Assembly (NCBI GenBank): GCA_002722255.1
Contig: PBLD01000010.1
Location: forward strand, 200,304 to 264,303
Direction of reading: 5' to 3'
Source of the DNA: Winogradskyella sp.
GTDB taxonomy: Bacteria > Bacteroidota > Bacteroidia > Flavobacteriales > Flavobacteriaceae
DNA: 64,000 bases
Position 1 is the stretch's first letter; the number at the start of each line of letters is the position of its first letter. Below the pieces are notes generated by a model. That model made no database searches. It saw only the letters and a list, made by a program, of their open reading frames with translations, and was not told the DNA's origin. The translations under genes and the position numbers were made by a program. Shown one piece after another: positions 44,684 to 54,248 of the stretch.

Positions 44684-45318
44684 TTTAATATTTTTAAAAT
44701 ACTATCACAGCTTTTGATGCCATTTTCAGTAGCTATTTGCTTAAACATGAAAGAACCTCGAATAGCCTGCATCATGTTTTTAAGTAATTTTTCATCTTTA
44801 AAAGGTGATTTTCCATCACGCATCAAATCATAATCGGTGTTATATATAAAGTAGTTGCCCAAGTAATCTTTATTAATTATTTCTTGGCGTTTGTAAGCGT
44901 CGTTAATCATTTTGTAGTTGGCGTAATGTCTTTCTATTGCCTTTTTTAGTTCTAAATCATCGAGAAGTTTTAAATCACCAGAATTTACTAAAGCTTGATA
45001 GGTAAAATCTTTTGGTGTAAAGTTGGTAAGTTGAGCTAATAAATAAACTTGACGAAGTTTTTTGCCCTTTTCAGGATCTTTAGAATTAAGTATGGGTAGT
45101 AACTCTGTGCTTATTTTTACTTTTTTCTCAATGTCTTCAATATTATTTTCTAGTTGGGCCTTGTCTTCTTCAATATCTTGCTTGAGGCTTGCTAGATATT
45201 GCTTTTTCTGTGCTTTGTTCTTTTGATTTTCGGAGCATTTGTTTAAACTAAAAGCAATAGATATACCCACTATAACAATGAGTATTTCTCCAAAAGCATA
45301 GGTTAGTTTCTTTTTCAT
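44671..45318 (-). CDS. DUF6090 family single-pass membrane protein
   Basis: The 215-aa protein has one N-terminal transmembrane helix (YAFGEILIVIVGISIAFSLN) and a long alpha-helical periplasmic part with coiled-coil character (KKQYLASLKQDIEEDKAQLENNIEDIEK). The conserved core TYQALVNSGDLKLLDDLELKKAIERHY is typical of DUF6090 proteins. The function is unknown. It is a single gene. Confidence 0.75.
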   Translation of the reverse strand: MKKKLTYAFGEILIVIVGISIAFSLNKCSENQKNKAQKKQYLASLKQDIEEDKAQLENNIEDIEKKVKISTELLPILNSKDPEKGKKLRQVYLLAQLTNFTPKDFTYQALVNSGDLKLLDDLELKKAIERHYANYKMINDAYKRQEIINKDYLGNYFIYNTDYDLMRDGKSPFKDEKLLKNMMQAIRGSFMFKQIATENGIKSCDSILKILNKKA

Positions 45319-45449
45319 TTTGGTACGAATTAGTCTCTTAAAGCTAACAAATAATATTTAATTCAATTTTAGTTAAATATTTGCCAACGAAAATATCATC
45401 GATTTGCTTTTTCTATACCTTTAATCTGTTCTTTTAAAACATATAAGTT

Positions 45450-45536
45450 ATGGGACAAACACAGTCTAAAGGCAAGTCTTCTGCGTCTAAACAAGCGCCT
45501 AAGAAGACTCCACAGGCTTCTCCAAAGAAGAAGTAA
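45450..45536 (+). CDS. 28-residue Lys/Ser/Pro-rich peptide gene
   Basis: An ATG at 45450 opens a 28-codon frame whose product starts MGQTQSKGKSSASKQ and ends SPKKK. It contains nine Lys and no acidic residue. A TACCTTTA sequence (one mismatch to TAnnTTTG) lies 26 bases upstream. An intrinsic terminator begins 11 bases after its TAA, so this is a complete small transcription unit. Too short for normal gene callers; no function recognised. It could be a nucleic-acid-binding peptide or the leader of a small RNA. Confidence 0.5.
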   Translation: MGQTQSKGKSSASKQAPKKTPQASPKKK

Positions 45537-45546
45537 TTTTGTGGTT

Positions 45547-45575
45547 GGCTTATTATAAATAAGCCTAATTTTTTT
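45547..45575 (+). terminator. Terminator of the 28-codon gene
   Basis: GGCTTATT pairs perfectly with AATAAGCC (8 bp, 3-base loop) followed by TAATTTTTTT. Confidence 0.75.
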
Positions 45576-45594
45576 GGTAAATCTGATTGAGATT

Positions 45595-45625
45595 CCACCT
45601 CCCAAAGAGGTGGTTTTTATTTTTT
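45595..45625 (+). terminator. Second tandem hairpin/terminator
   Basis: CCACCTC pairs with GAGGTGG (7 bp, 5-base loop) followed by TTTTTATTTTTT. Only about 20 bases separate it from the T-run of the first hairpin; no gene lies between. Confidence 0.65.
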
Positions 45626-45660
45626 AAAAACACATCAAATTTTAAAGTTATATAAAATAA

Positions 45661-45690
45661 AAAAGCCTTTAATTTTCATCAAAGGCTTTT
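45661..45690 (-). terminator. Terminator after groEL
   Basis: AAAAGCCTTT pairs perfectly with AAAGGCTTTT (10 bp, 10-base loop). Read on the minus strand it is followed by TTATTTTATA. Confidence 0.75.
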
Positions 45691-45746
45691 CAATTTTATA
45701 AGATATGTACTCACTAATATTTTATGCAAGAGTGAGATCTTTGCCT

Positions 45747-45760
45747 GTCCGTGCTACGGA

Positions 45761-45761
<1 letters not shown>
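45747..45761. repeat. Small palindrome at the end of groEL
   Basis: GTCCGT and ACGGAC flank a GCT loop. The right arm touches the groEL stop codon. It is one of three short palindromes bordering groEL and groES. Confidence 0.4.
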
Positions 45762-47398
<1,637 letters not shown>

Positions 47399-47461
47399 TT
47401 ATGTTTTTGTTTTTCCTACGAATGCAGGAATCTTATTAATGTTAGTTTTTGTTTGAATGCG

Positions 47462-47482
47462 ATTCCGTAAATCTTACGGAAT
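47462..47482. promoter_or_regulatory. Hairpin between groES and groEL
   Basis: ATTCCGTAA pairs perfectly with TTACGGAAT (9 bp, 3-base loop), 12 bases downstream of the groES stop on the minus strand. No T-tract follows on that strand, so it is more likely a dispersed palindrome or an mRNA processing/stability structure than a terminator. A degenerate CCTGC-type element lies at 47415-47433. Confidence 0.45.
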
Positions 47483-47493
47483 TACAGAATAGA

Positions 47494-47769
47494 TTAAACA
47501 ATTGCTAATATGTCGCTTTCGCGCATCATTAAATAGTCTTTACCTTCTAACTTTAATTCAGTGCCACCATACTTTCCGTATAAAACTGTGTCACCAACTT
47601 TAACAGTTAAAGGTTCGTCTTTTTTACCATTGCCAACAGCAACTACAGTTCCCTTTTGCGGTTTTTCTTTTGCATTATCTGGAATAATAATACCAGAAGC
47701 TGTTTTTGTTTCAGCTTCCATAGGTTCTACAAGAACTCTGTCTGCTAAAGGTTTAATGTTTAAAGCCAT
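47494..47769 (-). CDS. groS: Co-chaperonin GroES
   Basis: The 91-aa protein has [43 protein letters not shown] (the mobile loop is within [12 protein letters not shown]), [34 protein letters not shown]. It caps the GroEL ring. It is followed by groEL on the same strand. Confidence 0.99.
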   Translation of the reverse strand: MALNIKPLADRVLVEPMEAETKTASGIIIPDNAKEKPQKGTVVAVGNGKKDEPLTVKVGDTVLYGKYGGTELKLEGKDYLMMRESDILAIV

Positions 47770-47830
47770 TTGTTATAATATTTTTGATTAATTAAAATTT
47801 GTTTTAACGCTTTAGCGTTATTCGAAAATT

Positions 47831-47855
47831 ATGCCAAGACAAATAGACTGACAAA
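47831..47855 (-). promoter_or_regulatory. Putative heat-shock-type regulatory region of groES
   Basis: On the minus strand TTTGTC occurs twice, 12 bases apart, the second directly followed by TTGGCATAATTTT, about 62 bases before groES. A short palindrome (AACGC/GCGTT, about 47797-47810) lies closer to the gene. I recall TTTGTC-TTGGCA-like text ahead of flavobacterial heat-shock genes, but cannot confirm it here. Confidence 0.4.
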
Positions 47856-47894
47856 CTTGCAGATATACCTGTCGTAAATATTAGACATAAAAAA

Positions 47895-47915
47895 AGCCAA
47901 CTCTAAAAGTTGGCT
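47895..47915 (-). terminator. Terminator after secG
   Basis: AGCCAACT pairs perfectly with AGTTGGCT (8 bp, 5-base loop); read on the minus strand it is followed by TTTTTTTATG. It ends the miaB-secG operon. Confidence 0.8.
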
Positions 47916-47941
47916 AAATAAGTTGTTTGTTTTAGGAATTA

Positions 47942-48283
47942 TTATTTCCCATCTGTACCATCAGTAGTACCAGCATCATCTGTGTTTGTTGGAGCTGATG
48001 CAGGTATTTCAATAGCTTCATTTTCATCTAAAGCTTTTGAATCAATATCGTTACCAGAATCTATGGTTAAGTTTGATGCAAGGATTAAAACAATTAATGC
48101 TGTACCTAAAAACCAAGTACTCTTATCTAAGAAGTCTCCTGTCTTTTTTACACCACCTAATTGTTGTGTGCCTCCACCACCAAAAGAAGATGATAAACCT
48201 CCTCCTTTAGGGTTTTGTACCATAATTACTACTACCAATAGAAAGGCAACTGCTACGATTAAGATTAAAAATATTGTAAACAT
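47942..48283 (-). CDS. secG: Preprotein translocase subunit SecG
   Basis: The 113-aa protein has two transmembrane helices: about 2-22 (FTIFLILIVAVAFLLVVVIM) and about 53-70. The signature VQNPKGGGLSSSFGGGGTQQLGGVKKTGDFLDKSTW lies between them. An acidic, low-complexity C-terminal tail follows. It supports SecYEG protein translocation. It is the last gene of a miaB-to-secG operon, 1 base after the previous gene. Confidence 0.96.
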   Translation of the reverse strand: MFTIFLILIVAVAFLLVVVIMVQNPKGGGLSSSFGGGGTQQLGGVKKTGDFLDKSTWFLGTALIVLILASNLTIDSGNDIDSKALDENEAIEIPASAPTNTDDAGTTDGTDGK

Positions 48284-48284
48284 T

Positions 48285-49211
48285 TTATATAGTATTATCT
48301 TTTAATTCTTCTACCAATTTTATTTGGTCTGCAAAGAAACTACTTTTTTCTGGATATTTCAAACTTAAAATTTTATAAGATTGAATAGCCTTGTCATAGT
48401 TTTTCTGTTCTAAATAAATTCTGGCCAAAGTTTCTGTCATTAAGCTATCAGAAACATCGTCATCATTGTTTACCAGTTTTGGTTTTGGTATATTACTGGC
48501 AACTGGTTTTATCCTAGGATTTTCGCTTATAAACTTATCAATAAGATCTAGTTTACTAGCTAATGGTTGTGTTGTATCTTCTGTTTGAGTCTCTTCGGTT
48601 TTAGTTTCTGTTTCCCTTTCAATGGGTTTAAAACTTGTAATTTTTAACCACTCAGTAAAAGAATGACTTTCATTTTTATCAAACTCTAGAGGTTTTCCGA
48701 TATTGAGCTTTTCTTCTGGCGTTATATTTTTAACATCGACCGAGATTATAGAATCTTCAATTTTTAGAGTTTCTTCTTCTAAGGTTTGTTTCTGTTGAGG
48801 TTTTACTTCAAATAAATTTGGGTCTAAAACACCTTCGGTAGCTTTAATATGTTCTTTTAACGCATCGTCAATGGTAACACTTTTATTAACTGAAATATCA
48901 TCAGCCTCATTAACCTCTAATGATTTTATATGTTCAGAGTTTTGCTTGATTTGATTAGAAATTTCATTCTGGTTAAATACTTCAGATGTGATATAATCGA
49001 ACAATACACTACGGTCTGCGGTATGAGCTGCAGTTACTTTTAAAGCATTATTGTACTTGTAGCTTTCCTTTTGCTTTAAACCTTTTAGATATAAAGCACG
49101 TAAGGGTTGAAAATAAGGAAACTCAATAATCTTTGCCAATAGTGCATCTGTTTGAGATGCTGTAACAGCCTCAGGATGCTGAAGTAAATATGTTAATTCT
49201 TTTAATTGCAT
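48285..49211 (-). CDS. TPR-like protein in the secG/lptE operon
   Basis: The 308-aa protein has no signal peptide. The N terminus (LTYLLQHPEAVTASQTDALLAKIIEFPYFQPLRALYLKGL) is a conserved helical module found in flavobacterial homologues, the middle is acidic and variable, and the C terminus shows one clear tetratricopeptide repeat (LARIYLEQKNYDKAIQSYKILSLKYPEKS). The function is not known. Its stop and the secG start are 1 base apart, and it follows lptE by 3 bases, suggesting a role at the envelope. Confidence 0.7.
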   Translation of the reverse strand: MQLKELTYLLQHPEAVTASQTDALLAKIIEFPYFQPLRALYLKGLKQKESYKYNNALKVTAAHTADRSVLFDYITSEVFNQNEISNQIKQNSEHIKSLEVNEADDISVNKSVTIDDALKEHIKATEGVLDPNLFEVKPQQKQTLEEETLKIEDSIISVDVKNITPEEKLNIGKPLEFDKNESHSFTEWLKITSFKPIERETETKTEETQTEDTTQPLASKLDLIDKFISENPRIKPVASNIPKPKLVNNDDDVSDSLMTETLARIYLEQKNYDKAIQSYKILSLKYPEKSSFFADQIKLVEELKDNTI

Positions 49212-49214
49212 ATA

Positions 49215-49718
49215 TTACCAATTGGCTAAAGACGCATTGAATATATCTTGAGTTAATCGTTCAAAAATAACCTCAAAAGCTTCATCTTTAGTGCCACCAA
49301 TAAGTTGTGCATTAGCATCAAAATCATAGAAGAATGAAAAGCGTTTTTCAAAATCTTTTTCCTCATCTAATGTGTTGAAATATCTAACATTAACACTTAT
49401 GGTTAATCTGTTTTGTGCTGCTTTGTTGTCTGATGTTGCTGTCATTGGAGCAATTCTGTATTCAACAATTTCACCTTCAAAAAGTAAATCACCTCCTGTT
49501 GTTACTAAACTTAAGCTTGTTTGGTTTTGTACCAAATCTTGTAGGGCATTTGTAAAATCTATATCTAAACCAGGTTCTACTAGTTCTGCATTATTCTGAA
49601 AGAAATTGACTTGAAATGTCTTTGCATCACCTGTGTCTGCACCTGTAAAAGAATATATGCCGCAACCTGTAACTGTTAGCGAAAAACATAATATACTAAT
49701 ATATTTTAATAATCTCAT
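49215..49718 (-). CDS. lptE: LptE family LPS-assembly lipoprotein
   Basis: The 167-aa protein has a lipoprotein signal (ISILCFSLTVTGC, lipid Cys near 19) followed by GIYSFTGADTGDAKTFQVNFFQNNAELVEPGLDIDFTNALQDLV. That pattern (GYxF-like start plus a long helix) is characteristic of Bacteroidota LptE, the plug and partner of LptD in LPS insertion. It lies between the sigma-54 regulator and the TPR protein. Confidence 0.88.
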   Translation of the reverse strand: MRLLKYISILCFSLTVTGCGIYSFTGADTGDAKTFQVNFFQNNAELVEPGLDIDFTNALQDLVQNQTSLSLVTTGGDLLFEGEIVEYRIAPMTATSDNKAAQNRLTISVNVRYFNTLDEEKDFEKRFSFFYDFDANAQLIGGTKDEAFEVIFERLTQDIFNASLANW

Positions 49719-49782
49719 GTAGCTTTTTTTTATCTGAACGTCTAAGTACTATTTATAGTGCTTAAGTTGTCCTAATCTTTTC

Positions 49783-51048
49783 TTAAAGATCGTACTGCTT
49801 TATTTTTCTGTATAAGGTGCGCTCACTAATGCCTAATTCTGCGGCTGCAAGTTTTCTCTTACCGTTATGGCGTTCTAAGGATTTTTTTATAAGTTCTAAT
49901 TCCTTGTCTTGAAGCGATAAAGTCTCTTCTTCCTCAATTTCTTCTGCAAAGTGGTATTTGTCGTCTATATCAGTAGATACAGATTCGTTAACCTCAGAAT
50001 GCTCAGGTATAGAAAGAACTTCTAAATCTTCAACTGTATTTTCAAAATCCTCATCATTGTCGTTGCCATAAATTTTCTGAATAAGATGCTCATTATCTTT
50101 TTGAACATCAGAGACATCTCCAGACTTCATTAGTTCCATGGTTAACTTTTTAAGGTCATTTAAATCGCTTTTCATGTCGAATAAAACCTTGTAAAGTATT
50201 TCTCTTTCACTACTAAAGTCACTTTCAGATTTAGTATTATTTATTACGGCAGGTAAATTTGAACCTGTATTTGGTAAATAATTCTGAAGTGTAACTACAT
50301 TAATAGTACGATTATGCTCTAAAACCGAAACTTGCTCAGCAACATTTCTTAATTGACGAATGTTACCATTCCAGCGGTATTTTAAAAGCAGAGCAACAGC
50401 ATCGTCGGTTAACTTTACTGTTGGCATTTTATATTTTAGAGCAAAGTCGCTTGCAAATTTTCTAAACAATAAATGAATATCCTCTTTGCGCTCTCTTAAA
50501 GCAGGAAGATTGATTTCTATAGTACTCAAACGATAGTAAAGATCTTCTCTAAACTTTTCTTTCTTAATGGCTTCAAACATATTAACGTTTGTAGCAGCCA
50601 CGATTCTTACGTTGGTTTTTTGAACCTTACTAGAACCTACCTTAATAAACTCTCCATTTTCTAAAACACGAAGCAAGCGTACTTGTGTTGTTAACGGCAA
50701 TTCACCAACTTCATCTAAAAAGATGGTTCCACCATCAGCAACTTCAAAATAACCAGAACGTGTTTGTGTAGCACCTGTAAACGCACCTTTTTCATGACCA
50801 AAGAGCTCACTATCTATAGTGCCTTCTGGTATAGCACCACAGTTTACAGCAATGTATTTGCCGTGCTTTCTGTGAGAAAGTTGGTGTATAATTTTTGGAA
50901 TACTCTCTTTACCAACACCACTTTCTCCGGTTACCAATACAGAGATATCTGTCGCAGCAACCTGAATAGCTTTTTCTATGGCACGATTGAGTTTAGGGTC
51001 GTTACCAATAATGCCGAAGCGTTGTTTTATGGCTTGTACTGATTCCAT
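49783..51048 (-). CDS. Sigma-54-dependent transcriptional activator without receiver domain
   Basis: The 421-aa protein starts almost directly with the AAA+ domain: Walker A GESGVGKE, the sigma-54 contact loop GAFTGAT, FLDEVGELP (Walker B) and the arginine-finger area FREDLYYRL. There is no phosphoacceptor or GAF sensor at the N terminus. An unusual acidic insert (about 290-370) separates it from the Fis-type HTH (LAAAELGISERTLYRKIKQY). It activates RpoN-dependent genes, probably envelope-related. It is followed by lptE after a 64-base gap. Confidence 0.92.
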   Translation of the reverse strand: MESVQAIKQRFGIIGNDPKLNRAIEKAIQVAATDISVLVTGESGVGKESIPKIIHQLSHRKHGKYIAVNCGAIPEGTIDSELFGHEKGAFTGATQTRSGYFEVADGGTIFLDEVGELPLTTQVRLLRVLENGEFIKVGSSKVQKTNVRIVAATNVNMFEAIKKEKFREDLYYRLSTIEINLPALRERKEDIHLLFRKFASDFALKYKMPTVKLTDDAVALLLKYRWNGNIRQLRNVAEQVSVLEHNRTINVVTLQNYLPNTGSNLPAVINNTKSESDFSSEREILYKVLFDMKSDLNDLKKLTMELMKSGDVSDVQKDNEHLIQKIYGNDNDEDFENTVEDLEVLSIPEHSEVNESVSTDIDDKYHFAEEIEEEETLSLQDKELELIKKSLERHNGKRKLAAAELGISERTLYRKIKQYDL

Positions 51049-51050
51049 GT

Positions 51051-51986
51051 TTAATTAACGTAATTGAATCTTTCGTTAATTTCTACCATTAAGTCAGCTC
51101 CGAAATCGTAAGCAATATCACGACTTGTAATTCTTCCGGCTGTGTTGTATGCTAAGTCAAAAGTGAAAGTGTCTCCGTTAAATGTAGCTCCATTCCAATT
51201 GTTTGTAGAGTGAAACTGAGCAATTAAAGGTCCTATTTCGTCAGAATAATCATCACTTAAAAAGTTTAATAGGTAATTGTCATTGTATACAACTTGTAAT
51301 GGGTTTGTGTTGTCGTCAAAAGTATAAGTGTAATTGCTGTCCAACTCACCTGTTCCTACACTACTGTTAATATTACCAAGTCCATTGTAGGTAATTGTTT
51401 CTACTTGTATAGAGGTAGTGCCATCAAAAGATTCCTTTTTTATAACTCTGTCAAACCCATCTATTGTAAATACTGTAGAAATGTTTGAACCTACAACAGT
51501 TCTTGTAATTAAGTTGCCGTCGTATGTAAAGTTGTAGACGTAATCTTCAAAGTCATCTTCAAAATAGTCATACGTGATTTGTGATATTTGTCCGTTGGTG
51601 TATGTAATGATATATTCATTGGTTGTTGTACCATTTGAGTTTACAGATACATTACTTGTTATTTGTCCTTGAGCATTACGAGTAAAGGTTTGGTTTTCTG
51701 TTTCGCTTGGTGCTCCTTCAAACTCAAAAACCGTTGTGCTTGATACAACTTTATTATCTGAAATATTAAGATCAGAGTTTGTGATTGTACGTATAGGAAG
51801 ACCAAAGAAATTAATAGAAGTGTCTGTGTCTAACTCGTACATAGATAGTGTAAGATCTGCACTGTTACTGCCTCCATTATTGCCACCTCCATTGCTTGGG
51901 CCTCCTGTTAAATCAGAGTCTAAAGGTTCATTTTCACAGGCGGTTACTAAAGTAAATGCACAAAGAAGTAATAAGATTTTTTTCAT
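51051..51986 (-). CDS. YD/RHS-like repeat lipoprotein
   Basis: The 311-aa protein has a lipoprotein signal (LLLLCAFTLVTAC, lipid Cys near 17), a Gly/Asn-rich spacer (PSNGGGNNGGSN) and then beta-strand repeats such as ITYTNGQISQITYDY, YNFTYDGNLITRTVVG and ITYNGLGNINSS that resemble YD/RHS repeats. It is probably surface or periplasmic. The function is unknown. It is placed between miaB and the sigma-54 regulator, 2 bases from the latter. Confidence 0.72.
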   Translation of the reverse strand: MKKILLLLCAFTLVTACENEPLDSDLTGGPSNGGGNNGGSNSADLTLSMYELDTDTSINFFGLPIRTITNSDLNISDNKVVSSTTVFEFEGAPSETENQTFTRNAQGQITSNVSVNSNGTTTNEYIITYTNGQISQITYDYFEDDFEDYVYNFTYDGNLITRTVVGSNISTVFTIDGFDRVIKKESFDGTTSIQVETITYNGLGNINSSVGTGELDSNYTYTFDDNTNPLQVVYNDNYLLNFLSDDYSDEIGPLIAQFHSTNNWNGATFNGDTFTFDLAYNTAGRITSRDIAYDFGADLMVEINERFNYVN

Positions 51987-52000
51987 GAATATAAGATTGA

Positions 52001-53449
52001 TTAAGAGTTGTTTTTTGAATAGCCTACAGCTTCACCAATAAGTGTGGCACTTGTGCAGTCTAATATTTTTACGTTAACAAAGTCACCGGGTTTGTAATGT
52101 TCTTTTGGGAAAACAGCAACCATATTTTGACTGTTTCTACCAGACCAGTGCTTGTCAGATTTTTTAGAAGATTTTTCTATTAGGATTTCTTCTACCTTGC
52201 CTACATGTTGTTGTGTTCTGTATAAACTGTGTCTGCGTTGTAGGGCTTGTATTTCGTTAAGTCGTCGTTGTTTTACATCAGCAGGTACATCGTCTTCCAT
52301 TTTTCTGCCAGCCAGTGTTCCTGGACGTTCAGAATAGGCGAACATAAAACCATAATCGTACTTTACGTATTCCATTAAGGTTAGGGTATCTTGGTGATCT
52401 TCTTCGGTTTCTGTAGGAAAACCAGCAATCATATCTTGGCTTATGGCAACGTCTGGAATAATACGACGGATATTATCTATAAGTTCAAAATACTCCTCAC
52501 GAGTGTGTAAACGATTCATTTCTTTAAGAATACGATTACTTCCACTTTGTACAGGTAAGTGTATATAGTTGCAGATGTTTTCAAATTTAGCCATTGTCTC
52601 AATAACATCTAAAGTCATATCTTGAGGATTAGATGTAGAGAATCTAAAACGCATTTTAGGTTGTGCTTTGGCACATAGTTCAAGAAGTTTAGCAAAATTT
52701 ACGGCTGTTGCTTTTTGTAGATCAGAAGCTTTTTCAAAGTCTTTTTTAAGGCCTCCGCCATACCATAAATAGCTATCAACATTTTGTCCTAAAAGGGTAA
52801 CTTCCTTATAACCTTTGCTCCATAAGTCGTTTACTTCTTCTATAACACTTTGAGGGTCTCTACTGCGCTCTCGTCCTCTGGTAAAAGGAACCACACAAAA
52901 CGTACACATGTTATCGCAACCTCTGGTTATAGATACAAAAGCGCTTACGCCATTACTGTTTAATCTTACAGGCGAAATGTCTCCATAAGTCTCTTCTTTA
53001 GATAAGATAACGTTAATAGCATCTCTACCTTCATCAACATCTGCTAAAAGATTTGGTAAATCTTTATAGGCATCTGGACCAACAACTAAGTCAACAATTT
53101 TCTCTTCGTCTAAAAACTTAGTTTTTAGTCTCTCTGCCATACAGCCTAAAACACCAACTTTCATTGATGGGTTTTTATCCTTGATTTTGTCGTAGTATTT
53201 AAGACGTTTCCTAACAGTTTGCTCAGCTTTGTCTCTAATAGAACATGTATTTACCAAAACTAAATCAGCATCTTCCAGGTTTTGCGTTGTGTTGTATCCT
53301 TGATTAGACAATATAGACGCTACAATTTCGCTGTCGCTAAAGTTCATTTGGCAACCGTAACTTTCTATAAACAACTTTTTTTTGTTGCCGTCTTTTTGGT
53401 CTAAAATCAAGGCTTCACCTTGTTTGTTTTCGTCAATTATTTTCTCCAT
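52001..53449 (-). CDS. miaB: tRNA-2-methylthio-N6-dimethylallyladenosine synthase
   Basis: The 482-aa protein methylthiolates i6A37 of tRNAs. The N-terminal MTTase domain shows [28 protein letters not shown] and [11 protein letters not shown] (three cluster Cys). The radical SAM motif is [24 protein letters not shown]-terminal TRAM domain follows ([24 protein letters not shown]). It leads the operon down to secG; a full promoter and a palindromic leader precede it. Confidence 0.97.
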   Translation of the reverse strand: MEKIIDENKQGEALILDQKDGNKKKLFIESYGCQMNFSDSEIVASILSNQGYNTTQNLEDADLVLVNTCSIRDKAEQTVRKRLKYYDKIKDKNPSMKVGVLGCMAERLKTKFLDEEKIVDLVVGPDAYKDLPNLLADVDEGRDAINVILSKEETYGDISPVRLNSNGVSAFVSITRGCDNMCTFCVVPFTRGRERSRDPQSVIEEVNDLWSKGYKEVTLLGQNVDSYLWYGGGLKKDFEKASDLQKATAVNFAKLLELCAKAQPKMRFRFSTSNPQDMTLDVIETMAKFENICNYIHLPVQSGSNRILKEMNRLHTREEYFELIDNIRRIIPDVAISQDMIAGFPTETEEDHQDTLTLMEYVKYDYGFMFAYSERPGTLAGRKMEDDVPADVKQRRLNEIQALQRRHSLYRTQQHVGKVEEILIEKSSKKSDKHWSGRNSQNMVAVFPKEHYKPGDFVNVKILDCTSATLIGEAVGYSKNNS

Positions 53450-53459
53450 CTATTCAAAG

Positions 53460-53473
53460 CTCACTATAGTGAG
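53460..53473. promoter_or_regulatory. Perfect palindrome in the miaB leader
   Basis: CTCACTATAGTGAG is a 14-base perfect palindrome between the -7 element at 53508 and the ATG at 53449. It starts 11 bases before the start codon on the transcript, where a protein or fold could affect translation. Confidence 0.4.
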
Positions 53474-53507
53474 TAATTATTGTTTTTTCAAATAGTCAAT
53501 AAACATG

Positions 53508-53539
53508 CAAAGATAGTATTATTTTGTAGACTGTGACAA
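53508..53539 (-). promoter_or_regulatory. -33/-7 promoter of the miaB operon
   Basis: On the minus strand TTG (53537-53539) is followed after 21 bases by TATCTTTG (53508-53515), the Bacteroidota promoter arrangement. It lies 59 bases before miaB. Confidence 0.6.
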
Positions 53540-53651
53540 AGTGGCAGTTTTAAAAAGTAATTTATAATTGCTTCAAATTATTATTTTTACAAAGTTTTTT
53601 GATTTTGGTGCAACCATTTCATTTAATTACATCTTATATAAAAATAAACTT

Positions 53652-54092
53652 ATGAAATATTCAAAAATTATAATGGCTTTAGTATGTGTAGCTCTGTTTT
53701 TAAATATGCAGTGTGAAGACGACGAAACATCTTTACCACAAACCAACTGTGCTAGTTTTGCAGCGATAGATGGTTTTTCTTATGGTAATTCTGCAACAAG
53801 TCCTTACTCTATAAATAATGTTTCGATTACCGAAGACTGTTTGTTAATTGAGATTTCTGCATCTGGCTGCGATGGTAATACTTGGGATATGCAGTTAATA
53901 GATTCAGATGTTGTTTCAGAGTCTAACCCACCAGAACGATTTGTAAAGTTCTTTTTAATAAATACAGAAGATTGTTTAACGGTTGTAGACAGAGCACGTT
54001 CGTTTGATCTTACACCCTTGCAAGTAGAAGGTGAAAATGAAATTATAATAAACGTGGATGATTATCCAAACCCTATTACATATACCTATTAA
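53652..54092 (+). CDS. Small lipoprotein of unknown function
   Basis: From the ATG at 53652 the protein is 146 aa with a lipoprotein signal (IIMALVCVALFLNMQC, lipid Cys near 19) followed by EDDETSLPQTNC. Six further Cys (for example TEDCLLIEISASGCDG and NTEDCLTVVD) could form disulfides. The sequence has a beta-sandwich look. I do not recognise a family. The open frame extends to 53568, but the signal peptide marks the ATG as the start. A weak hairpin terminator follows. Confidence 0.7.
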   Translation: MKYSKIIMALVCVALFLNMQCEDDETSLPQTNCASFAAIDGFSYGNSATSPYSINNVSITEDCLLIEISASGCDGNTWDMQLIDSDVVSESNPPERFVKFFLINTEDCLTVVDRARSFDLTPLQVEGENEIIINVDDYPNPITYTY

Positions 54093-54117
54093 AGAAAGCG
54101 TTAAATTAAATAAATTA

Positions 54118-54144
54118 AAGTCTTGTTTTTACAGGGCTTTTTTT
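54118..54144 (+). terminator. Terminator after the lipoprotein gene
   Basis: AAGTCTTGT pairs with ACAGGGCTT (9 bp including two G/T wobbles, 4-base loop) followed by seven T residues. Confidence 0.6.
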
Positions 54145-54220
54145 AGTTTGAAATCTGAAAATACCATAGTAAAGTAATGGCTATTTAAAACCAAATTAGG
54201 ATTGTAAATTTATTTTCGCA

Positions 54221-54228
54221 TACATTTG
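54221..54228 (+). promoter_or_regulatory. -7 element of topA
   Basis: TACATTTG is an exact TAnnTTTG match, 20 bases before the ATG. A TTG lies 16 bases further upstream, slightly too close to be a confident -33. Confidence 0.5.
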
Positions 54229-54248
54229 TAACCTCAAAAAAAGAAAGA

